From Firmicutes bacterium CAG:582 (GTDB taxonomy: Bacteria > Bacillota_I > Bacilli_A > RF39 > UBA660): a stretch of 57,705 bases of DNA. The notes beneath the pieces were generated by a model. It did not search any database. It saw only the letters and a program-made list of their open reading frames with translations, and was not told where the DNA came from. The stretch lies in NCBI GenBank assembly GCA_000435515.1, contig FR884177.1, positions 1-57,705 on the forward strand. Direction: 5' to 3'. Numbering within the stretch: position 1 is the first letter of the stretch; each line of letters opens with the position of its first letter. Position numbers and translations under genes: made by a program. Positions 8,472 to 16,867 of this stretch are shown here, piece after piece.

Positions 8472-8933
8472 TTATTCACAGTCTTTTCCACTTAAAGTTG
8501 CATCATATCCAGTTGTAACTAAATACCCATTTTCTTCAGTTACTGATAAAGTAAGATTTAAATTACATTCAACTTTGGAAGAAGAATCATCAAGTTTCGA
8601 TTTTTGATATTTTTGACATAATTTAGAAGTACAAGCATCATCATAATATCCTTCATCGATTAAAGTAGTCAATGAAACAGTTATTCCTGAATTAGCTACA
8701 GCATATTTTTTAAATTCATAACCACTGTAACCATTATAACTTTTTATACCATTATCTAAATCAGTGATATACATTTTTCCAGCATCTTTTATTGTATTTT
8801 TTTCATAGTCACTTAATATATCCCTTGATTTATAAAAAGCACTTAAAAGATTAGGAACAACAAATACAATTACTACTCCTAAAATACTGATTACAGCTAA
8901 TACTTCAACTAATGTAAAACCATTTTTCTTCAT
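8472..8933 (-). CDS. Type IV pilin-like (pseudopilin) protein
   Basis: 153 residues beginning MKKNGFTLVEVLAVISILG: a short basic leader, Gly, then the methylated-Phe type N-terminal helix with the invariant Glu at position 5 of the mature chain. This is the class III signal processed by a prepilin peptidase. The mature globular domain has two Cys pairs (DACTSKLC near 115-120, plus ECN and the penultimate Cys), likely disulfides. No assembly ATPase, platform protein or prepilin peptidase is in the window. Such proteins form competence pseudopili or type II/IV-like fibres; a lone copy cannot be assigned. Good AGGAAGG ribosome binding site. Confidence 0.85.
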   Translation of the reverse strand: MKKNGFTLVEVLAVISILGVVIVFVVPNLLSAFYKSRDILSDYEKNTIKDAGKMYITDLDNGIKSYNGYSGYEFKKYAVANSGITVSLTTLIDEGYYDDACTSKLCQKYQKSKLDDSSSKVECNLNLTLSVTEENGYLVTTGYDATLSGKDCE

Positions 8934-8944
8934 AAAATACCTTC

Positions 8945-9544
8945 CTATTCTTCTTCATTATCACTTTTGCTATATAGACAGCCACAATAGTTTTGACGAT
9001 ATAGATCAAACTCTTTTGAAAGTTCAATGCTTCTTTTATATCCTTCTCTTTTTTTAAAATCAGCAACCAAGAATTTAACCCCAACATGTTCTCCTATTTC
9101 AATTCCAAGTTTATTAATAAGTTCACTATTTTTATGAGGAGAAACGGTTAATGTCGTTGTAAAATAATCAAAACTATTTTCTTTAGCACGTTTTGCTGTT
9201 TCTTTAAGTCTTAAACTGAAACATACAGTGCATCTTTTTCCACCTTCAGGTTCATCTTTTAACTCTTTAGTTAATAGTCTAAAAGTTCCATTATCATAAT
9301 CAGAGTCCATATATTTGATATTTAATCTTCTAAGAACACTTTTTTGGGTTTCTTTTCTTTTATTATACTCTTCAAGTGGTTCAATATTCGGATTATAATA
9401 TAAAACAGTTATATCAAAATAATCTTTAAGTCGTTCAATACAAGCTGTTGAACAAGGACCACAACAACTATGCATAAGGAGCGTTCTTTTACCATCTAAT
9501 TTTCGTACTTCTTCCATCATTAAAGCATCATAATTAATCTTCAT
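8945..9544 (-). CDS. queH: Epoxyqueuosine reductase QueH
   Basis: Carries out the last step of queuosine tRNA modification, reducing epoxyqueuosine to queuosine. The 199-residue protein has the DUF208/QueH Cys pattern: SCCGPC near the N-terminus, CTVC in the middle and YCGC at the C-terminus, which together hold the iron-sulfur cluster and an additional metal. It is the non-B12 alternative to QueG. It overlaps the ftsQ stop (TAATG), so it is the downstream partner in a murG-ftsQ-queH run. No other queuosine genes or preQ1 riboswitch are seen here. Confidence 0.93.
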   Translation of the reverse strand: MKINYDALMMEEVRKLDGKRTLLMHSCCGPCSTACIERLKDYFDITVLYYNPNIEPLEEYNKRKETQKSVLRRLNIKYMDSDYDNGTFRLLTKELKDEPEGGKRCTVCFSLRLKETAKRAKENSFDYFTTTLTVSPHKNSELINKLGIEIGEHVGVKFLVADFKKREGYKRSIELSKEFDLYRQNYCGCLYSKSDNEEE

Positions 9545-10275
9545 TATTCATCACCAAACTTCTTAAATGAATGTCTTGTTTCATCACCATCTAAATATAA
9601 AGTCCCTTTATCCTTTAACTTTTCAGTTGCAATTATATCTAAATAAGAATCAAGTAAATTAACTTTAAGTAAGGTTATATACACAAGATTTTTATCAGTC
9701 ATCGAAAGCAAGAACCTTTTATCATCAATAACTTGATTTTTACTATTATAAGAAGGTGCATACTCAATTTCATTTACCATTAATCTAACTCCTTCTTTTA
9801 CAGTTGCAAACTTAGAAGCAAAGTTCGTACGTATTTCTTCTGTTGTACTGTTTAAAAGAACAGGAAGTCCTAAATACTTTCCTTCATTTGGAATCATTTT
9901 ACCATTGGATAAACAAACTTCATCAGTGCTTTTATTAATAAATACTGGTATATTTTCTTCAACTTTTATATATATTGTAAAATAAATACCATGTTTTAAT
10001 GTAACTTTATTAATCAAAGGATTTTCTTTTAAAAGCTTATTAACTTTCTTATTTGTAACAGATACATATGAAGGATAATCATCTAAGTTAGCCCCTCTTA
10101 TAATATCCATATCACTTACATACCTATTTCCACTTATTTCAATATGTCTAATAGGTTCTTTATATAAATAAATTATAAAACAAACAAGAATATATAAAAC
10201 TAAAACTACTACAAGTAATCTTGCAAAATTAATACGCTTTTTCTTAACAATTTTAGTTTTTACATTCTCGCTCAT
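9544..10275 (-). CDS. ftsQ: Cell division protein FtsQ/DivIB
   Basis: Bitopic division protein that links FtsB/FtsL to the septal machinery. 243 residues: Lys-rich cytoplasmic tail (1-17), one membrane helix (about 18-40), then a POTRA domain starting HIEISGNRYVSDMDIIRGA and a following beta domain. Its place right after murG matches the division and cell wall cluster order of many bacteria (murG-...-ftsQ). Ribosome binding site AGGAGG. Ends by overlapping queH. Confidence 0.92.
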   Translation of the reverse strand: MSENVKTKIVKKKRINFARLLVVVLVLYILVCFIIYLYKEPIRHIEISGNRYVSDMDIIRGANLDDYPSYVSVTNKKVNKLLKENPLINKVTLKHGIYFTIYIKVEENIPVFINKSTDEVCLSNGKMIPNEGKYLGLPVLLNSTTEEIRTNFASKFATVKEGVRLMVNEIEYAPSYNSKNQVIDDKRFLLSMTDKNLVYITLLKVNLLDSYLDIIATEKLKDKGTLYLDGDETRHSFKKFGDE

Positions 10276-10285
10276 TTTTATCCTC

Positions 10286-11365
10286 CTATATCATTTTCTT
10301 AATTTCATTATAAATTATTGTAGATGAATTATCTAAACTTATCTTTCCTAAATTAGTTTTTATTTCTTTAACTTTTTCAGTATCATTTAATAACTCATCA
10401 ATGTTTTTACTTAAAATATCAGCTGTTAAATCTTTTTCTTCAATCATAAGTCCTGCATTACATGAAACTATACTTAAAGCATTATAGTATTGATGATTAT
10501 TTGCAACATATGGACTTGGAATAAGTATTGCAGGAATTCTTAAAGCTTCAATTTCAGCAACACTCGAAGCTCCAGCACGTGAAACAATTACATCAATATC
10601 TTTCATAAGAGCACTTAAATTTTCAACATAAGGAACAACATAAACATTATCCGGAAATTTGTTTTCCAAAAATTTTTCATAAGAACTCTTTCCAGTTATA
10701 TATAATACTTCATATTTTTTATCTTTAACACTTTTTAAATAGTCTACCATCTTATTATTTATAGATGATGATCCAAGAGAACCATTAAATATTAAAACAC
10801 TTTTTTTATTAGCATGTAATCCATATTTTGTTTTACTAATTTTCTCTACTTTAATTGCATTTTCTGATACCGGATTACCAGTAAATACTACTTTATATTC
10901 ATCAAAATATTTAGATGAGTCTTTAAAACTAACACCAATTTTATCTGCTTTTTTAGCTAAAGCTCGATTAGATTTACCAGGAATACTATTTTGTTCATGA
11001 ATAAAAGTTTTAACGCCCATCTTTTTAGCAGCAACAATTACTGGATAAGTAACATAACCACCCACTCCAATAACAATATCCGGTTTAAATTCTTTAATTA
11101 TTGATACACATCTTTTAATTGCTTTTTGTATTAGAAAAACATTTTTAACATTTCTTCCCATAAGCTTTATACTAGTTGATAAACCATATATTTCAATACC
11201 AATATATTTTATACCTAAAGGAGGAATAATATCTTTTTCCATTCTATTATGAGTTCCAATATAAATAAACTCAGACTTTGGTTCCATTTCTTTTATTTTA
11301 TTAATAATCGCGATCGCTGGATAAATATGTCCACCAGTTCCTCCGGCAGTAATGATAACACGCAT
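10286..11365 (-). CDS. murG: MurG, lipid II-forming GlcNAc transferase
   Basis: Peripheral membrane glycosyltransferase that adds GlcNAc to lipid I, making lipid II for peptidoglycan. The start ATG at 11365 (MRVIITAGGTGGHIYPA) carries the GAGGTGG site; upstream in-frame codons lack one. Visible family motifs: the N-terminal GGTGGHIYPA glycine loop, VGVGGYV and HEQNSIPG in the first Rossmann half, and SRAGASSVAEIEAL with a following HQYYNA in the UDP-GlcNAc-binding half. 359 residues, the usual length. Presence of MurG shows that the organism makes peptidoglycan despite its mycoplasma-like base composition. Confidence 0.97.
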   Translation of the reverse strand: MRVIITAGGTGGHIYPAIAIINKIKEMEPKSEFIYIGTHNRMEKDIIPPLGIKYIGIEIYGLSTSIKLMGRNVKNVFLIQKAIKRCVSIIKEFKPDIVIGVGGYVTYPVIVAAKKMGVKTFIHEQNSIPGKSNRALAKKADKIGVSFKDSSKYFDEYKVVFTGNPVSENAIKVEKISKTKYGLHANKKSVLIFNGSLGSSSINNKMVDYLKSVKDKKYEVLYITGKSSYEKFLENKFPDNVYVVPYVENLSALMKDIDVIVSRAGASSVAEIEALRIPAILIPSPYVANNHQYYNALSIVSCNAGLMIEEKDLTADILSKNIDELLNDTEKVKEIKTNLGKISLDNSSTIIYNEIKKMI

Positions 11366-11442
11366 AATTTCCACCTCATTACTATTATATAATATATTTG
11401 ACATTTATTTAACCACAAACAAGAAAAAGTGTAAAAACATTT

Positions 11443-11479
11443 ACAAAAAAAGTCACAAATACTTAACGTATTTATGACT
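11443..11479 (-). terminator. Strong terminator after the 11508 surface protein gene
   Basis: Minus strand 12-bp stem (plus arms 11451-11462 and 11468-11479, one G-T pair) with a 5-base loop, followed by seven T. Confidence 0.85.
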
Positions 11480-11507
11480 AATTAAATAGTTTTATAAATC
11501 TATATTA

Positions 11508-13052
11508 TTATTTTACTACATATGGATTTGTACTTGTTCCATCTCCAGTTACAAGTGTGCCATCTTTAAGTGCTACTACTGGGCGAACACAGTCGGTACC
11601 ATATACAGCACCAGCACTTACAAAACCATCAGGCGAAACAGGTCCAACACGAGCAGGACCGCCTTTATCAACCTCTACAGGAGATAATGTCCAATAAGTA
11701 TTTCCTGTACGTAAATAATTAGTCGTATCTTTATAATCACTTGTATTGGAATATTTTGTATTAAATCCAGCAAGTACTACCTCATCTAGAGTTATTAATC
11801 CAACTGGATAAGTAAGTGCGCCATTTCCATTTTTAGTATCTACTGTAAATTTATCGTTGTTATTTTGACATACTAAACTTGGATTTGGATTAGTTGAATA
11901 ATATGATGCTCGATGTGCACTTCCATATAATGTTGCCCTTTTTTCGTATCCCAAATTACTATACGATACTTTTGTTCTATCCCCAATCGTACTTGCATAA
12001 TACGCTTTTGTACTTCGATCATTACAAAATACTGTATCTTCTAATTTACTTGTTGCACTTTCATCAAAATTAGCTTTATACCAACTATCAATATATTTCT
12101 TTATTGTTGATTCATTTGTATTAGCATGCGTTGCTTGATATGTTGAACTACCTGCTGCTCCATACATGTATCCGACATATGCATTATCATCATATTTTTC
12201 ATTAAATGCACTTGTTCCGATTTGAGTTGCATCGCCTGTTTGAGTTTCACATTTTCCATTCGCTGGTGTTCCATTATATATTAGTTTTACTCCATTGTTT
12301 TCAGTTGTTCTTATTATCTTCCAACACATATTATTAAATATTATATTGTTATTTACTTTATCGGCATCTCCTCTATAGTAGTATACTGGTACATTTCTAA
12401 CAGTAGCAGTAGTCATATATATTCCATTTGTTCCACTTACTCCTGAACGTACTTTATAATCTATTATAGTTTTAGTATCTGCATTATTTTTTATTAAGTT
12501 ATATAAATTTGTTCCACTTACAGCAATTTTTGTTCTTTCTACTGCATTAAATTCTAACTTACATGTATATTCTTCGGTAACTCTCTCTGTAGCTGTTTTA
12601 TTTAGTATTACTGTTAATGTTCCATTTACTGAACTTTTTGCTTTTACAACTGTTGCATCATTATCTAGTTTATTTTTGATACTTGTGTATTTTGCTGTTG
12701 TTCCTTCCTTTGGTACACATGTTACATTTACTTCTGCATCATAATTGCTTGAATTATTTGTTACTTCATATGTAAGTATACTTGTTTGTCCCAAAGTTTT
12801 TAGTTCAGAAGTTGTAAATGTAATAGTTTTCTTTGTATCATCTACTGCTGTTGCATATACGTCATTCCCATCTATACTTGCAGCTGTGAAGATTACACTA
12901 AAATCTTCATTATTTTCGCTTACTTTAGCATTTCCGTTTATTATTAATGTTGTTGAGGTAGCATTCCCATTTATTATTAGAGTTGTTGAAATGCTAGCAA
13001 ATCCTATAGACATCAAAATAATTGCAATTATTATTGCACTTTTCTTTTTCAT
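11508..13052 (-). CDS. Secreted surface protein, TasA/SipW-type leader and C-terminal lectin-like domain
   Basis: 514 residues. The N-terminus (MKKKSAIIIAIILMSIGFASIS) resembles leaders of SipW-processed fibre or surface proteins. An 11-residue unit (STTLIINGNAT) is duplicated at 22-32 and 33-43. The next ~150 residues match the protein at 32622-33722 closely. The C-terminal half has conserved Trp/Cys positions (MCWKIIRT near 242, YWTLSP near 447) and ends VRPVVALKDGTLV, the pattern of the compact C-type-lectin/DUF6273-like domains that end in GVRP(A/V). Probably displayed on the cell surface; ligand unknown. Expressed from its own promoter and closed by a strong terminator. Confidence 0.75.
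   Translation of the reverse strand: MKKKSAIIIAIILMSIGFASISTTLIINGNATSTTLIINGNAKVSENNEDFSVIFTAASIDGNDVYATAVDDTKKTITFTTSELKTLGQTSILTYEVTNNSSNYDAEVNVTCVPKEGTTAKYTSIKNKLDNDATVVKAKSSVNGTLTVILNKTATERVTEEYTCKLEFNAVERTKIAVSGTNLYNLIKNNADTKTIIDYKVRSGVSGTNGIYMTTATVRNVPVYYYRGDADKVNNNIIFNNMCWKIIRTTENNGVKLIYNGTPANGKCETQTGDATQIGTSAFNEKYDDNAYVGYMYGAAGSSTYQATHANTNESTIKKYIDSWYKANFDESATSKLEDTVFCNDRSTKAYYASTIGDRTKVSYSNLGYEKRATLYGSAHRASYYSTNPNPSLVCQNNNDKFTVDTKNGNGALTYPVGLITLDEVVLAGFNTKYSNTSDYKDTTNYLRTGNTYWTLSPVEVDKGGPARVGPVSPDGFVSAGAVYGTDCVRPVVALKDGTLVTGDGTSTNPYVVK
12924..12989 (-). repeat. Two 33-bp in-frame tandem copies
   Basis: Encodes STTLIINGNAT twice near the N-terminus of the surface protein. Copies differ at several wobble positions, so the duplication is not recent. 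The paralogue at 32622 has only one copy. Confidence 0.8.
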
Positions 13053-13096
13053 AAATTACACACACCATTCTTTTATTGCACACTTATTATACTTAA

Positions 13097-13125
13097 ATTA
13101 TACAATTTATCTGTTGTATAGTAAA
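13097..13125 (-). promoter_or_regulatory. Promoter with embedded inverted repeat
   Basis: Minus strand TTTACT (13120-13125), 17-base spacer, TATAAT (13097-13102). The spacer and box edges form an inverted repeat TATACAA-8-TTGTATA (plus arms 13099-13105 and 13114-13120), which looks like an operator for a repressor controlling the surface protein gene. Confidence 0.6.
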
Positions 13126-13255
13126 TATTCTATTTTAGTATGTGTAAAGTTTTTCTTTATATTATCATTGTAATTTATTTTACTTAAATGTATAAATAAT
13201 TTTTAAATTATTGCTAACAATATAAAAGCGATTAAGTAAATCATTAAAATTTGTC

Positions 13256-13287
13256 AAAAAAAAGCTACCAAATTTTAAGTTTGATAG
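13256..13287 (-). terminator. Terminator after the 13304 gene
   Basis: Minus strand 8-bp stem CTATCAAA/TTTGGTAG (one G-T pair), 7-base loop, then C and eight T. Confidence 0.7.
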
Positions 13288-13303
13288 TTTTAACACTTTT
13301 TTA

Positions 13304-13759
13304 TTATCTTGCTAAATCAATTTTTAATTGTTTTAAAGCTTTTAAAAAAGCTTCTTCTTTTTCATAACTCATTAAAGTTATATTTATTTGATTATGCTCA
13401 TCATAAGCATTTTTTTCATTATTGCTTAAATCAACTTTCTTTATATCTATATCGGTTTTATTATTAAAAGATCCATCATAATTAACATGATTTTTATCCT
13501 TACTATTCAATAATTCTTGATAACTAATTATAGCGTTATCCTCTTGTTCTTGCTCATAACTAGTTAAATTTATATTAGCTGGTTTATAATCTCTTTCTAT
13601 ATTTTTTGTTATTTTTTCTAAATCAATCATATCTCTTCTTGATTTTGCTTCACTACTCATGATTTCCTCCTTATTCTTTAATGCTCTTAACACTATTACC
13701 GAAATAAGAAGTAACCATACTACGATTGCAATAAATAACAAATCATCGATAGTTAACAT
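13304..13759 (-). CDS. Single-pass membrane protein, unknown
   Basis: 151 residues: one N-terminal membrane helix (about residues 6-26), then a charged cytoplasmic-looking region with a predicted coiled stretch (SRRDMIDLEKITKNIE) and two copies of a short motif around N-[IL]-T-[LS]-x-SYE (NLTSYEQEQE and ITLMSYEKEE). I do not recognise the family. The ATG at 13759 is preferred over an in-frame GTG at 13768; the ribosome binding site is weak for either. Neighbours upstream are two multi-pass membrane proteins, downstream its own terminator. Confidence 0.7.
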   Translation of the reverse strand: MLTIDDLLFIAIVVWLLLISVIVLRALKNKEEIMSSEAKSRRDMIDLEKITKNIERDYKPANINLTSYEQEQEDNAIISYQELLNSKDKNHVNYDGSFNNKTDIDIKKVDLSNNEKNAYDEHNQINITLMSYEKEEAFLKALKQLKIDLAR

Positions 13760-13799
13760 ATTAATCACACTTCTTTTTTCGATATATTATAAATTATTA

Positions 13800-14681
13800 T
13801 TATACGAAAAGCAATAACGCTATCATTGATAATATATTATTAAGTGAATGAATTCCAATATTTATATATATATTATTTTCTTTAGCATAAATATATGCTA
13901 AATACATTCCCATGGCTATATAAGAAATACTATTAATAATTTCATTTATATTTAAGCTTGTAATTTTTATAATCAAATTTCCAAATTCCAAGCAATAAAT
14001 AACACCACTTAGAACAAGTACTAGAACTATTGCCATAACGGATAATTTGACTAATCGATCGTTAGATTTATTATTTAAGATATAATTAACAATCATACCT
14101 ATAAATAATATTTCTAAAATAAAAACAATATTATCCGTTACATGCATCAGTCCAAAGATAAGTCCACTTACAGTTATAAATACCCCTTTATTATTCATAA
14201 GCTTTCTTATACCACCTCTAAATAACACTTCCTCGCTCACAGGAGCAAAGAAAGAGGCAGACAAAGTAATCAATAATGGTAAACTATTTACCATCTTTTC
14301 TATTATTGCTTGATTATCTGAAGCACTAACTTCAACACCAAGTATTGTACTTACAATAGTTACAACTACTGCACTTATATACTTAATAGCAAGCAAACCT
14401 AGAAATCCAACCATAATATTCTTTAAATAGTTAACAAATTTATTATCACATTTTTCCTTTATCTTTTTTAAATCACTTTTAAGCAAATCGAAATAAATAA
14501 AACTTATCAGTATCGAAACAATAAAAGAAGATATAAAATCATAAACAACAAGTGATTTATAATTTGTTGAACTTATATTCATACCAATAGTTCTTAAAAT
14601 AACTAAAACCGGTATTGAAGTATAAAAGAACACTACAATTGCCAGTAATATTCTCAATAAAGATTTCTTTAAGTTATCCAT
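13800..14681 (-). CDS. CPBP-family intramembrane metalloprotease
   Basis: 293-residue multi-pass membrane protein of the Rce1/CAAX-type (CPBP, Abi) family. The catalytic pattern is complete: SEEVLFRGG with Glu150-Glu151 and Arg155, a following FGLMH motif with His near 180, and a late His/Asn (GIHSLNN) near residue 278. In Bacillota these enzymes process peptides or bacteriocin-related substrates, or give immunity to them. The gene just upstream (14690) is similar in topology but lacks these residues, and the two probably form a pair in one transcript. AGGTGAA ribosome binding site. Confidence 0.88.
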   Translation of the reverse strand: MDNLKKSLLRILLAIVVFFYTSIPVLVILRTIGMNISSTNYKSLVVYDFISSFIVSILISFIYFDLLKSDLKKIKEKCDNKFVNYLKNIMVGFLGLLAIKYISAVVVTIVSTILGVEVSASDNQAIIEKMVNSLPLLITLSASFFAPVSEEVLFRGGIRKLMNNKGVFITVSGLIFGLMHVTDNIVFILEILFIGMIVNYILNNKSNDRLVKLSVMAIVLVLVLSGVIYCLEFGNLIIKITSLNINEIINSISYIAMGMYLAYIYAKENNIYINIGIHSLNNILSMIALLLFV

Positions 14682-14689
14682 ATTTTCAC

Positions 14690-15379
14690 CTATATTATAT
14701 AGTTTATTAAGAAAACTCCAAATAATACATATATTATATACGTTACAATAACAGCAAATATATTTTTATTTGCTTTATATAAATATGTAAGAGTCATCAT
14801 AATAACTCCAGGAGTAATACTATAGAAAAGTGCACTTTCAAACGTACCTCCTCGACTTAAACCATATAATATTCCATATGTTAACCCGCATAATATCGAA
14901 GCTGTAAAATTTTTCTTGAATATGCTTGAAAACCCTAGAGGAAATATTACACATAATAGGAATGGTATAAAAATTACATTCTTTAGGAAATTAAGAATAA
15001 AAGTTAAAGTAAACTTTTGATGAAAATAATCAACAAAATAATAACCGACTTTTAATCCTTTAGATGCTCCTATCGAATTAAGTAAATCATGTAAAACAAT
15101 TGTAATAACTATTAAAAAGATAAATGTTGCTACGGAATAAATAAGATTATTTAAAAACGTCTTATTATATTGTCTATGTCCATGAACAATATATTTATAA
15201 TAGATAAAGAAAATTATTACTGACATCAATGCATATTTTATTGTATCTGCAATTAAATAAGCTATACCTTTTAAGTGTAAACCAAAAAGGCCTAAAAACT
15301 TAAAATAAAAGAAATGAAATAAAACAATAACTAATATACTTAGCAATAATTCTATTATTCCAGATGTTTTACCTTTCAT
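14690..15379 (-). CDS. Multi-pass membrane protein, possibly a degenerate CPBP relative
   Basis: 229 residues with six to seven hydrophobic segments. It shares the overall layout of the CPBP protease downstream but has no EExxxR motif, so if related it is not a protease. The start is ATG 15379 (MKGKTSG) with an AGGTGAGG site; a GTG three codons upstream overlaps that site. Gap to the protease is 8 bases, so they are likely co-translated. Could be a partner or immunity-type subunit; the family assignment is a guess from topology and context. Confidence 0.65.
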   Translation of the reverse strand: MKGKTSGIIELLLSILVIVLFHFFYFKFLGLFGLHLKGIAYLIADTIKYALMSVIIFFIYYKYIVHGHRQYNKTFLNNLIYSVATFIFLIVITIVLHDLLNSIGASKGLKVGYYFVDYFHQKFTLTFILNFLKNVIFIPFLLCVIFPLGFSSIFKKNFTASILCGLTYGILYGLSRGGTFESALFYSITPGVIMMTLTYLYKANKNIFAVIVTYIIYVLFGVFLINYII

Positions 15380-15483
15380 ATGCCTCACCTATAATAAAAT
15401 TATAAAATGAAGAGTTTTTTTGTTCAATTAAAAAATGTAAATATTATATCTATTTACATTTATTTTTACATTTTTGTTTTACA

Positions 15484-16125
15484 TTATTTAACTAAATAAT
15501 CCATTATATATTTTTTAGAACCTATTCTTTCTTTCATTTCATCTTCTACTTTGCCCTTTTTATCAATACTGAATAAATCATAAACTCTTTCATCACTAGT
15601 ATAATCTATATATTCTTTTAAATAGTTTTTTAAGGCATTTAAAACTTGACAACGATTTTCCCCCATCAAAACATTTTTTGGCATTTTACATAAAATATAT
15701 TTATCAGGATCAATCAACTTGATATGCTCACTTACAATCAAACTATCTTTATGAACATCACTCATTAATATGCCATTGCTTGATAAAAAGTCAACAAGTT
15801 TAATTAAACCATGAACTTCCGATAAAAATTGCTCAACTGTATACTCACCTAAATTGTTTTCATCTTTTATAAAAGTTGCTGTATAAGCATCAACTACTCC
15901 ACTATTTTTTTCTTTTGAATACCTTTTTATCAAATTAATAAAGTGTCTTGATTTTATTCTTTTTAAAATATCAAATGTTCTTGGATCAATTCGACATAAA
16001 ACTTCTTCATAATAGACTTTTAACACAACATCATTATATAGAAAAACATCCGCTTGTGTTCCGTGGGAAAATCTCTTTGTTTCTTCAAACTTACAAACTT
16101 TAGAAGCACTATCATAATAAACCAT
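15484..16125 (-). CDS. Protein kinase-like fold protein
   Basis: 213 residues with a compressed kinase pattern: a glycine-poor loop and beta-3 Lys (GTQADVFLYNDVVLKVYYE, Lys near 36), a catalytic-loop-like LMSDVHKDSLIV (Asp near 122) and a metal-loop-like LIDPDKY (Asp near 138). It resembles small Ser/Thr or aminoglycoside-phosphotransferase-type kinases more than canonical Hanks kinases. No membrane segment or sensor domain. The gene stands alone between membrane-protein genes with a GAGGTTG ribosome binding site. Activity is plausible since Lys and both Asp are present; the substrate is unknown. Confidence 0.65.
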   Translation of the reverse strand: MVYYDSASKVCKFEETKRFSHGTQADVFLYNDVVLKVYYEEVLCRIDPRTFDILKRIKSRHFINLIKRYSKEKNSGVVDAYTATFIKDENNLGEYTVEQFLSEVHGLIKLVDFLSSNGILMSDVHKDSLIVSEHIKLIDPDKYILCKMPKNVLMGENRCQVLNALKNYLKEYIDYTSDERVYDLFSIDKKGKVEDEMKERIGSKKYIMDYLVK

Positions 16126-16166
16126 AAATTCAACCTCTTTTTGTGAGATGTATTATAGCATACTTT

Positions 16167-16793
16167 TTATTTTCTTACAACGTACATGGTATTTCCTTTA
16201 TAAAAAGCATATAAAGTTGTTTTTAAAGTTAAATTATTTTCCTCTAATTTTTTAATTAACCACTCCTTACTTTTATGATATTTTTTTAAAACATTTTCAT
16301 CTATTTTACCATCAACAATAATTGGAAGTGGATAACTCGAATCAACACTTTTTTTAAACACTGATAGACTTCCATCTGTTTCTAGTATTGCATAATCAAC
16401 ATCTTTTATATTTTTTACTTTATTGGTTCTTAAAGCTAAAACCAAATCATCAACACTATAACGTTGACGAACCATTTCTTTTATATTGAGTTTACCATTA
16501 TCAATTATCATACTAGGTTTACCATCAACAAGTCTTCTTAAACCATTACATTTAAGCTGTATAAATGCAAGTAATATCTCTAAAAAAACTAAAAGTAGAA
16601 TTGGAAGAATAGTTAGAAAAGTAGATTCATCTTTATTTTCAATACTGATTGCAACAAGTTCTGCTATAAGTATTGAAATAGTTAAATCACTTACCGAAAG
16701 TTGAGCTATCTCACGTTTTCCCATTACTCGATAACATATTAAAATCAAAAAATAGAAAAATATTGTTCTTGACATTACAACTAATAAATCCAT
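16167..16793 (-). CDS. DUF421 (YetF-type) membrane protein
   Basis: 208 residues: three N-terminal membrane helices with the family signature YRVMGKREIAQLSVSDL (about residues 21-37), then a soluble alpha/beta domain with the RQRYSVDDLVLALR pattern seen in YetF and YrbG homologues. The function of the family is not settled; in Bacillus YetF-type proteins are linked to spore germination or membrane processes. Start ATG with an AGGTGATGAT site. Single gene, upstream of the kinase-like gene by about 40 bases. Confidence 0.9.
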   Translation of the reverse strand: MDLLVVMSRTIFFYFLILICYRVMGKREIAQLSVSDLTISILIAELVAISIENKDESTFLTILPILLLVFLEILLAFIQLKCNGLRRLVDGKPSMIIDNGKLNIKEMVRQRYSVDDLVLALRTNKVKNIKDVDYAILETDGSLSVFKKSVDSSYPLPIIVDGKIDENVLKKYHKSKEWLIKKLEENNLTLKTTLYAFYKGNTMYVVRK

Positions 16794-16837
16794 ATCATCA
16801 CCTACTATATATATGGGTTTATTTTTTAACTTTTATA

Positions 16838-16867
16838 CAAAAAATTCCTATAAATTATTTATAGGAA
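16838..16867 (-). terminator. Terminator after the 16848 gene
   Basis: Minus strand perfect 11-bp stem TTCCTATAAAT/ATTTATAGGAA with a one-base loop at face value (shorter stem in practice), then six T; overlaps the stop codon. Confidence 0.8.

Noticed and set aside
13053..13303. Possible small RNA or gene in the 251-base gap
   Set aside because: Holds only a promoter with inverted repeat and the neighbouring terminator; no supported frame.
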